Shown one piece after another: positions 56,305 through 64,000 of a stretch of DNA of 64,000 nt. This DNA comes from Gnetum montanum. Lineage: Eukaryota > Streptophyta > Gnetopsida > Gnetales > Gnetaceae. The notes under the pieces were generated by a model. The model did no database searches and was not told the DNA's origin. It worked only from the letters and a program-made list of their open reading frames with translations. The stretch covers positions 50,341 through 114,340 of the forward strand of contig MNCI01010509.1 in assembly GCA_015680685.1 (NCBI GenBank). Reading direction: 5' to 3'. The first letter of the stretch is position 1. Each line of letters begins with the position of its first letter. The translations under genes and the position numbers were made by a program.

Positions 56305-56640
56305 CTAGGCTCTTCCCATGATGATTGGGAAGTTCCCCTTGTAGTTTTCCACACATATGACTAGGAAATTAGCAAGATAGGACCACCCACAAATGGTGGT
56401 CACAATGTCCTCCACCAATCCCAAGGGGACGGTGATGGACTGGTCTGCTAACTTGAGCCGAATGTTGCTCTTCTTTAGCGAGGGCAAGTTCCAGTTCTTG
56501 TACATGTAATGAGAGATCAAATTGACCCCTAACCCCAAGTCCAGAAGAGCTTTGCATGGCTCACTCCCTACCACCTGAAGATAGATGAGGGGGCTTCCTG
56601 GATCAGTCAATTTCTGGGGAAGATGACCTGCCTTGATCTA
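56305..56640 (-). pseudogene. Protease of element E
   Basis: The frame 56610-56305 (101 codons) contains LLDLGLGVNLIS, where D-L-G replaces D-S/T-G, then LPSLKKSNIRLKLADQSITV, a hydrophobic strand (WSYLANFLVI) and the conserved FPIIMGRA. It lies between gag and RT. The linker to RT (56304-55653) holds broken frames and a GFAWSYLE-like block. Confidence 0.75.
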
Positions 56641-59138
56641 GTCAATCACAGCATATGTGAGCATGACCGTATGGATGTTGGAGTGTGGTTGACTTGAAGG
56701 CTGCTCGGGCGGTGGAATAGTGGAGGTGCTTGAAGGTTTAGAGGCATTGGCTACAGGTGTATGTGAGGGTATGTTCAAATTATTAGGCCAAAAAAGGACG
56801 TTTTCGTGGCTTGGGTTCCAATCCACTCGGCTGAGGTGCCAGTTGTAAGTTAACAGCCCTCGTAGCATTTCGTTGTTGTGGCTGTGGCGATATCTCTCCT
56901 TGCATCAATGGAGTAGGTGGCAGTTGAGCGGGATGTTGTGGAGTTTTGATAGGAGAAGGTGATGGAGGATAGAAGAGATGTGGGTTTTCCCCCTTGGGTG
57001 ATGGAGATTAAGGTCAAAAATATTCTGTGGGTGGTTATAACTTGGAAAGGCCACATGACTGGAAGAGTCCTATGGAGAGACCAATTGCTGAACGTAGTAC
57101 CCATAGGGATCTGGCTATTTGTAAGGGTACTGTTGCGTTGGAGGTGGCATCCCCCATGCTTGTGGGTGCTGCCACTGCTAGAAGTATTCGTAAGGTTGTG
57201 GTGGTGCTCCACTTGGATAGTATTGTTGTTGGTGGAACTGCCTTGGGTTGCCTTGTGGGTAAGGCAACCTTTAGGGTGTTTGTCTCTTCGCCAAGTGAGG
57301 ATTCAATGCATACATCCTAGACTCTTGAAGATGTGACACCATAAGACAACATCCCTTAGGATGTTCATATTGGCATATGCCACATTCATCATCCTCCTTG
57401 GTGTCAGAGTCTGCAACCTGCTCTACTACAGCAACTTTGCATTTACCCTTATATTGGGCATGTTCAGCTTCCTTCTTCCTGTGCCGATCATGATCATTAC
57501 CTTGTTCTTTGGACTCCTCTACAATTTTTAGCACACTTTGGAATCTTTCATCCAAAGAATCTCATATCTTATCAACCTTTGCCGATATCTCAGATGCAAA
57601 CTTCTGTAAAGGTAAGGTTTTTTAGTTCACTACTGCTTCCAGTGATGATTCCTCCTCCTTGTTACAAAATTGAACCTCCCTCTTTCTGAGGGAAGGATCT
57701 TGGTTGAATTCTTCTACACTCTCTTTCTTTCTTAGTTCCCCTTCCTCCTTAGCCACCTGCTCAATGAGGCATTGCAATTGATGGGCCCTTAGCTCCAACA
57801 GTTGTCCCTAGGCGTACACACCAAGGTCTTTCATGTTTCAAAATGGAGCCCATCAATGATATGGTGAAGTTCTACCTGCTGAGAGTAGCCATGACGAGGG
57901 CATCAATGTAGTAGTGAATAGTATCTGCTCATGGCTGCATCCAAGGGTTCATGATTGCCTTGTTTCCACCTTTGGATCTAACGTCTCAGGTTTGCCACTC
58001 TGGAGTATATTTGATACTTGTCATTGAAAATTTCAAGCATCATACTCCATCTTCTAATTGATTCCAGCTCCAAGGACCGATACCATTTTTTTCTGCTTCC
58101 TTGATGAGTGTGCGAGGGAACAGCTTCAACTTCTACCAATCATTGTCAATGTTCTCCAAGGTGCAAGCATCATGGAACGCCTGCAGGTGAGTTTACGGAT
58201 CACAGTTGTATCCCCCTTCAAACCTGGGGATGTTGTTTATATCAACGCGCTTGATCCGGCTATCCTTCACATGCCTACTAGGGATCTAAACTGCCTCAGC
58301 GATCTGGAGCATGCTCTGAGTAGCCAACAATGGCTCATCCGAGTCATAGTCCTACTGAGGACCATGATGTCTGTGATGATTTCGACTACCCCTCCTTTCA
58401 TGTCGATGAGCATCGTGCGATTGATCGCACGTTTCCTCACGTTGTCCCTTCCGAACCTTTTTACCACCGTCCTTTCACTCCTTTCTACCTCAGTTACAAT
58501 TCGAGCCTAAGCTAGATGAAGGTGTAGGAGAGCGAGAGGATGGAGAAGAAGGAGAGGTATCACCACTGCTCCGATGTTGATCTCTGCCTCTACCCTGATG
58601 ATGGCCTCGATCATCCCAATCATCCCGTCCATCTTTGCTATGTGACCCGTCCATCCCCTTAAGGATCTCGATCACTTGGAGGCTTGTTCTCAATGATGGA
58701 CTGAAGGACTTGCTGCCCCAGGGGAAGTTCAGTCGAATGGGTGTCATAAAAGATGGGATCCCTATCGTCCTGTAGCCCTTGCGAGAATAAGGGGTTACTG
58801 AATTGTTTCTCCTTTAGATGTTCATATCTATCTGCTTGTTGTTGGTCTAATTCTCATTGAGCCTCAGTGGGACGATAGTCCCGATAGTCATGGTCCTCCA
58901 TGACATACTCCACTCCACGGTCCTAGATGCCTAGTCTACCAAGATTGTGAAATAGCATTGCAGGAGCTGATAGGTCGGGTGGTAGTATGATGTTGCCTTC
59001 CATGTCCTGCCATCGTAGATGCTCATCCTAATGTAGGACGAAAGTGAAGTCAGGGACATAATCATCAGGATGCTTGTACGCCACCCGACATTCTTGTGGC
59101 ACCGGTGGGTTGGATACCTCTCTCCTGTGAGAAGACAT
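56641..59138 (-). pseudogene. gag of element E
   Basis: It starts at ATG 59138 (MSSHRREVSN), about 147 bases after the PBS. The N-terminal block reads YVPDFTF, GNIILPPDLSAPAML, MEDHDYRDYRPTEAQ. A Ser/His/Arg-rich linker (58490-58747) and the central domain (AFHDACTLENIDNDW near 58160) follow. A basic helix (57390-57555: DERFQSVLKIVEESKEQG) precedes the zinc-knuckle-like CGICQYEHPKGCC (57346-57384). A Gln/Pro-rich tail (about 57230-56850) ends it. Stops and frameshifts are frequent. Confidence 0.75.
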
Positions 59139-59284
59139 GTTGGACATTAGATGGTCCATGTAATCGATGTACCTTACTACTTACTTTAATCCACCTAGCG
59201 TGCATAAATGTTTCTATCCTAGGTTCGTTCCAATGACTTGAATGATAATTTCACTAAGGTTAGGTGACGCATGTAAGACTAACA

Positions 59285-59303
59285 GTCCTTGGCAATGGTG
59301 CCA
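59285..59303 (-). promoter_or_regulatory. Primer binding site of element E
   Basis: Read on the minus strand, TGGCACCATTGCCAAGGAC follows the LTR after one base and matches the tRNA-Asp type site with a few transitions. Confidence 0.85.
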
Positions 59304-59304
59304 A

Positions 59305-60218
59305 TGATGAGCAGCTAGGTACCCTTACGCCCAACCATACGAATCACGGGCGTTCACACGCGACTCGGTTGAATTCCATAGATTGTAAGCACTTAACATA
59401 CACTAGACTTTAACCATCAAAACCTAGTATTAAAATAGTCGTTGTCCTTCTAATCTCACTTGTGATGTTTCGTTTGCGATGGTTAAGTGAGATTAAGGCT
59501 AATGATTTCTATAGCTTTTTACTTATCTTTTGACATCTAATTAAAGTATGGAAAGTAAATAATGAACTATTTTCTAATCTATAATTATCCTAGTTTGTAT
59601 TCTAACTATTCCTAGCATAAGTATCTAATCCCATCTTCCGGGCATGTTCTGAGAATCCCCTAAGCACTTCTAGGTTACCAGATGTTAAGCATCACTGGGT
59701 TTACCAAGCATTGGGTTTACATTCGAGATGGTCGTACTTATGACCTTTACGAACTATAAAGGAGAGATAGCGATTAAAATAACAATAACAGAAACTTAAG
59801 TAATTAATAAGTAATTAACAAAGCATAAACATATTAAACTACTGAATGTAATAAATGACTAAGTCCAAATGCTGCAAGGAATGCTTGAAGAGTTTGTCTT
59901 TATTGCTATCATGCCAATGGGCTTAGATACATCAATGCTCGAATAAAGAGCTGATCACTTTTCTTACACCTACTGCGGGCACTTGGAAAATATTCTATCT
60001 CTTATGGGAACAAACTGTAAGAGCTTCGCTACAACTAACTGAAAGGTGCCTAAATGAGGCGGAAGGCCCTCTTATTTATAGGCTGAAATAGGCTCCACGT
60101 AAATGGGGCCCCGTCAACGCATGGAAGGCTACGTCAACGGGATCATGTTGACGCAGCTGTGTATACGCGGTCCCGTATACGCAGCCTAGTTGACGCATCG
60201 ACTAATGATACTTCATCA
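59305..60218 (-). repeat. 5' LTR of element E
   Basis: A complete LTR of 914 bp with ends TGATGAGCAG and CTTCATCA on the plus strand. The shared word CCAACCATACGAATCAC lies 27 bases in. The TATA box (RC of TTATTTATAGG) is at 60072-60082 and the palindromic array at 60096-60203. It provides the sequence missing in the N gap of the 3' LTR. Confidence 0.92.
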
Positions 60219-60391
60219 ATTATCATAAACACCAAATTTTATAATGATTATAAATCCATGCACTTAGGCACTTAGTGTTTGTTTGTGTGTCAATAGTTAG
60301 TTAATAATCCCATACCTTCCCTAAATCTTGTAAGAAACTTATTCCTCCTTTTGTTCACTTGAGAACGAGTTTTAATCTAGTTGTGGGGGTA
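60219..60391 (+). other. 3' untranslated end and PPT of element F
   Basis: It continues the F sequence cut at 47097. GTTGTGGGGGTA at 60380-60391 is the polypurine tract directly before the LTR. Confidence 0.75.
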
Positions 60392-61208
60392 TGATGAGTT
60401 ATTGTTGTTATCCTATCAACGTGCTCACATCAATGCATGGTTTGCTTTGTTAACACGTACGCATTGACATAGTCTCTTTTGTCACCTATATACATTTGTG
60501 CACCAGTCGCATTTATGGCATGCATTATTTAGTATCCTAGCAAAGCTCTTGCATTTTGTTCATTTAATAGTTAGAATGTTTTCTAAGTTCCTGTAGTAGG
60601 AGTGAGAAGTGTACGAATCCTTATTTGAACACTGATGTACTAGAGCATCTTAGTGTGACTGGTAATAAAGACAAGCTTTCTTCACAAACCTTGCAGCATT
60701 TGGAATTAGCTTAATGTTTACTTAATGCATTTGTTATTTGAACAATTTACTTTAATGTATTAAATTAATTAATTAACTAGCAATCAACCAGTTCACATAA
60801 GTATGACCATTTCGAGCATATGTTAACGTTTGGTAATCCCAATAGCACTTAATGCTTGGTAACCCAGTAATGTTGCAATGTGGTTCATGATGTGTACAGT
60901 AAATGGGAACATATGCTTATGTTAGGATTAGTTAATATGTTAATTAGTTATTAGATTAATTATACATTTAATTACTTTATTTTTGACACTTAGGTGATTT
61001 AAATAATAAACATAAAATGATAAAAATCATGTGCCTCAGTTATACTTAACCATACATTTTCACTTCACAAGTAACGATCATGTATGTTAGATTCACTTCC
61101 TAGACCCAGTATGCTTAGAGAGCTAAAGTCTATGAAATTTGACCAGATTGCTTAGTGAACACTAGTGATTCATATGGTTGAGCATAGGGATTGCTCGCTA
61201 TCCATCCA
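60392..61208 (+). repeat. 3' LTR of element F
   Basis: It starts TGATGAGTTA after the PPT. Near the end it has CATATGGTTGAGCATAGGG, a mutated form of the shared U5 word. The last bases (GCTATCCATCCA) are drifted or cut, so the end is set near 61208. The U3 array is weaker than in sister LTRs but contains paired words such as AACGTGC and TTAACACGTACGCATTGAC (60417-60470). Confidence 0.75.
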
Positions 61209-61299
61209 AAAGTATGATAGGATCCTTAAGATTCCTTTATCACTTAAGGCTTGATATTTATTTTACCACATCTAATCTCTTAAGGTTCATGTAAGAACC

Positions 61300-61830
61300 T
61301 ACACTTAGCCACATGAATGCTCTTAAGCATGTATTGAGATATGTAAAAGGGATTATAGACTTTATCATAAAATTTATCAAAGGAGATTGCAAATCCATGC
61401 AATTTTTGATGCTAATTGGGGTGAAGATCTTTAACAGAGGATGTCTACATCAAGTTCAATCATCTTCCATGGGGGCAACCCCATCCACTAAAGTAGTAAG
61501 AAGTAAAGTATCATAGCTCTTTTAATATGTGAGGCTAAATTCATTGCAATGGCAAATTATGTCCAACACATTTTGTGGCTTAAGAAGCTCTTTACTTGAT
61601 TGGGATTTAAAGTGCTTTTACCTATTGAGTTGATGATGGACAACACATTAGAAATTCAACTCTTAAAGAAGCATGTCCTTCACAAGAATTCTAAACATGT
61701 AACATCAAGTAGAAGTAGGGCAACATGTTATCCAAGCATACCTATACAAAATCAATTGGTTGACATCCTTATAATTCCACTTCAAGCCTACAAGTTGACC
61801 TATTAAAGTCAACTGGCATCTGAAAGATGA
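61300..61830 (+). pseudogene. Ty1/copia RNase H and pol end, remnant
   Basis: Copia-type RNase H blocks in order: ALKHVLRYVKGI (61315), SIIFHGGNPIH-like and SSKKQSIIALLICEAKFIAMA (about 61490-61555, the WSSKKQ..ALSSTEAEY block), WLKKLF, LMMDNTLEIQLLKKHVLHKNSKHV (61615-61700, the DN block), and the tail NQLVDIL near 61760. This is the C-terminal part of a copia polyprotein. The rest of pol is absent, with element F's LTR just upstream. Two stops and a frameshift break it. Confidence 0.75.
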
Positions 61831-63064
61831 AAGAAATAAGTAAAGGAGATCCTCAAAGCTCTAACTTCATGATTCTCACACATTGCATAGTAAACGAATG
61901 TGCATTAGAAATAGTATGAATGTATGCCTCCTAACTCCTCCATCCTTATTTCTTTTGATGTTGACTAGAGTAGAAAGTAGTAGTAGACTTTCTTTTCATG
62001 TTAGTGTATTTACTTTGATGTAGTGGATGTTATAAGTGTGCTTGTTTGAAGAAAATTGCTTAAAAAAAGTAAGAAGAGGCCAAGAGCCTTCATGTGTGGC
62101 CCATGCTTCAAGAGGCAAAATCCTCATCAAAAATGTGTAAATAAGGATGAACCCCTCCCATTGTAACTTGTCTTACTTTTGCATTTGATTTGANCAATTG
62201 AATCTCTTCTCATAGGTTCTTCTCCCAAGTTCCCTCAAGCTTTTTTTTTATAGTTTCTCACAATTTCATGCACTCTTAAGTTTCAATATCAAGTTCTCTC
62301 AAGTTTCTGAAGTTAGATGTATGTTTCCTCATTTNTTTGAAGTCAAGAGAAGCTCTCCCTTCCTTTAATTCTTGAGTGTTCTTGAGCAAGCTTTATGTGC
62401 CTAGGAAAGCTCTCTTAGCTTTCTCGTCTCTCTTTTCTTGCATTCTTGTAGCATGATCCTCTCAATTTGACAATTGAATCTCTTCTCATAGGTTCTTCTC
62501 CCAAGTTCCCTCAAGCTTTTTTTTTATAGTTTCTCACAATTTCATGCACTCTTAAGTTTCAATTTCAAGTTCTCTCAAGTTTCTGAAGTTAGATGTATGT
62601 TTCCTCATTTCTAGTGAAGTTTGGAAGAATTTAGAAGTGTTTTTTTTTCCTGTAATTCAAGGGATTCACTTTCCATTTATAGATTCTAATTAATTTTCAT
62701 GTTCTTGTTCATGGGGTTTATTCCTTTTATGTAAACTTAGTGTAAAAACATAGAACTTTCTTTACATGTGATTGTTGCAAGCTTCTTTAGCTTGTGGGAG
62801 TCTATTCTCAATTTTCTCTCATGGTCCTAAGAGCATAGGAAGTCTCTTTTATGTGGATTTAAGGATTGATGCATCTTTATGATGGCTTTATACTCTTAAC
62901 ATACATAAGTTGAATTTAAGGCTCAATTCATGTTTATTTTCTAATTCAAGCTTGCCACACCATGCTTGGAGGTCGTAAAGGATGCTGCTAGGCTTTGTTT
63001 GTAAGTTTTGAGCTTCATCTTTTCTTACATTATCTTCAAAGTTTTGTTTTGGCATTGTTCTCTA
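61831..63064. other. 3' region after copia remnant, with a duplicated segment
   Basis: Sequence after the copia pol end; a copia 3' LTR is expected here, but its edges were not fixed. A 140-bp segment occurs twice, 62195-62334 (bracketed by Ns at 62194 and 62335) and 62471-62610. No other gene was seen. Confidence 0.45.
62195..62610 (+). repeat. 140-bp direct duplication bracketed by single Ns
   Basis: Segments 62195-62334 and 62471-62610 are nearly identical; I saw one difference. Single Ns stand exactly at both edges of the first copy. As with the inverted pair at 15450-15686, this looks like a short read or contig placed twice. Confidence 0.85.
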
Positions 63065-63470
63065 TTTCCTATAGGACCACAAGTTCACCACAACTTATGG
63101 TATATATAGAGATGTTTTTAAGTGACCATGACCTCACTACATATCATGGTGAGCGACCATGACTCATGGTCCCCTCTTGATGTGTGTTTACAATAGTCTC
63201 ATAACTTGTGGTCTACTCATGGGAAAATTTGAAGTACAAGAAGATACCACAGAGGTTAGAATATTCACCATGACCTAACTATGACTCGTGGCCAACTTGT
63301 GGTATTCATAGAGTTTATTTTTCCCTCTATTTCAAGTAGACCATAACTTGTGATGGCCTCATGGTAAAACAACACAACTTAACAATGACTTGTAGTCATC
63401 CACCACAACTCGTGATATTGTAGGCCACAACTTACTTACAACTCATAGTAGATTCATGGTGGCTCAAATC
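63065..63470. repeat. Array of palindromic CCACAACTCGTGG-like words
   Basis: About fifteen words of the types CCATGACTCATGG, CCACAACTTGTGG and CCACAACTCGTG stand in irregular spacing in both half-orders, so each can pair with itself or neighbours. TGGTATATATAG at its left edge (about 63099-63110) gives, on the minus strand, a TATA box downstream of the array, the arrangement seen in the LTR U3 regions. The element that owns it was not identified. Confidence 0.5.
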
Positions 63471-63958
63471 AAATCTAGTGAAGCTGAAATTTCTATAGCA
63501 ACAGGATTAGAGGGAGCTTATTCCATTGTCAACCTCTAATAGGTTCTAGCTTGGGTACAGTTACATAAAAGATATTAGACTTTTGCTCATCCACCACTCT
63601 TCTAAGACCCTACCTTAGCAGAATGAAGATTTAGCTTCTAGGTGATGATCGCTTTTTTAATTATAGCACTAACTCTTAAAGTGATATTTCCATTTATTAT
63701 ATATAAATATAAATTAAGATGCTAATTTTAAAAAACAAAGCATAATTTCTTCTCTTTTTACATCTAACAAACCATTTTTAGTTGTAATAGATTCTTTGCA
63801 TTTATTATTGAACTATAATTTATGTTATTAATTATTAAAAACAATGCAACATGCTATCATACATTTTATAAAGAAAATAGTGCAATGGAAAAAAAGTTTA
63901 GGTGAACTCAACTAAAGTGCATACAATTTTGCATATCAAGTCTAATGATTAAGGTGTG
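63471..63958. other. AT-rich spacer, nothing recognised
   Basis: AT-rich sequence without a supported feature up to the LTR end at 63959. Confidence 0.4.
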
Positions 63959-64000
63959 TGATGAGTGGCGAGGTACCCCTACACTCAACCATACGAATAC
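63959..64000 (-). repeat. LTR end of a further Athila-like element, cut by window edge
   Basis: The last 42 bases begin TGATGAGTGGCGAGGTACCC and end with the shared CTCAACCATACGAAT word. They are the U5 end of a minus-strand LTR that runs beyond the window. Preceding bases do not look like a PBS, so this is a 3' or solo LTR. Confidence 0.85.

Larger units (their letters stand above)
47098..60218 (-). mobile_element. Element E: full-layout Athila-like retrotransposon, 13.1 kb
   Basis: Reading leftwards: 5' LTR 59305-60218, PBS 59285-59303, gag 59138-56880, protease, RT, RNase H, integrase to 52981, spacer with internal promoter-like array, ORF3 50922-48094, PPT 47869-47854, 3' LTR 47098-47853 (with an N gap). 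It is inserted in F. LTR differences by eye are about one in ten bases and are mainly transitions, fitting decay of methylated cytosines. It is the best preserved copy: several pol blocks stay open for 80-165 codons. No gene is intact. Confidence 0.92.
44863..61208 (+). mobile_element. Element F: 3' end of an Athila-like element, split by E
   Basis: F consists of most of ORF3 (44863-47023), 3' sequence to 47097, then after element E 60219-60391, the PPT and the 3' LTR (60392-61208). The two halves join naturally across E, with GTTAT (47093-47097) and ATTAT (60219-60223) as a 5-bp target duplication with one change. The 5' part (LTR, gag, pol) is missing; the left end abuts element C. Confidence 0.8.

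Noticed and set aside
56959-57336. 125-codon plus-strand frame
   Set aside because: It is antisense to the gag tail of E and has low-complexity Val/Leu/Trp composition.
58058-58510. 150-codon plus-strand frame
   Set aside because: It is antisense to gag of E; the minus-strand blocks match A and D.

Overview
The window looks like nuclear DNA of a seed plant with a large, repeat-rich genome. The evidence is dense, decayed LTR retrotransposons of Ty3/gypsy type, one Ty1/copia remnant, AT-rich spacers and no intact host gene. A gymnosperm would fit, because the elements are old, long and nested, but the sequence does not prove it. Nearly everything recognisable is a retroelement, and almost every reading frame carries stops or frameshifts.

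One superfamily dominates. Its LTRs (about 800-915 bp) start TGATGA, end CTCATCA, share a U5 end containing ATTCGTATGGTTGAG, and are followed after one base by a primer binding site matching the 3' end of plant tRNA-Asp. The RT (FMDDFS) and this primer point to the Athila group. Copies: A (+, 3303-8090, gag and protease only); a solo LTR inside A's gag (-, 4764-5567, perfect TSD); a U3 scrap (15688-15788); D (-, 16282-29444, complete layout); B (+, 30440-35889, gag but no pol); F (+, 44863-47097 and 60219-61208); E (-, 47098-60218, complete layout, inserted in F); and an LTR end at 63959-64000. D and E have the order LTR, PBS, gag, protease, RT, RNase H, integrase, about 2 kb of spacer, ORF3 (about 945 codons), PPT, LTR.

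A second Ty3/gypsy family is present twice: G (-, 15789-37560, split by D and B) and C (+, 40255-44862). C carries an archaeal-type RNase H domain between protease and RT. C also supplies the empty site that proves D's insertion in G. B went into G as well, and a later deletion removed both B's LTR start and G's RT/RNase H part.

The most interesting signal is regulatory. Each Athila-like LTR has, just upstream of its TATA box, an array built from a short palindromic word that differs from element to element. D and E each carry a second array with their own word inside the element, upstream of ORF3. It is followed by a possible TATA box, a splice donor at a homologous place and an acceptor directly abutting the ORF3 start. 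This suggests a separate, spliced ORF3 transcript driven by a U3-derived internal promoter that changes together with the LTR.

The stretches at 9390-9880, 11750-14300 and 37740-39420 have higher GC and splice-like signals and are the best places for host gene fragments; none could be assigned a function. Single Ns bracket two short duplicated segments (15583-15686 and 62195-62334), which are probably assembly artefacts.
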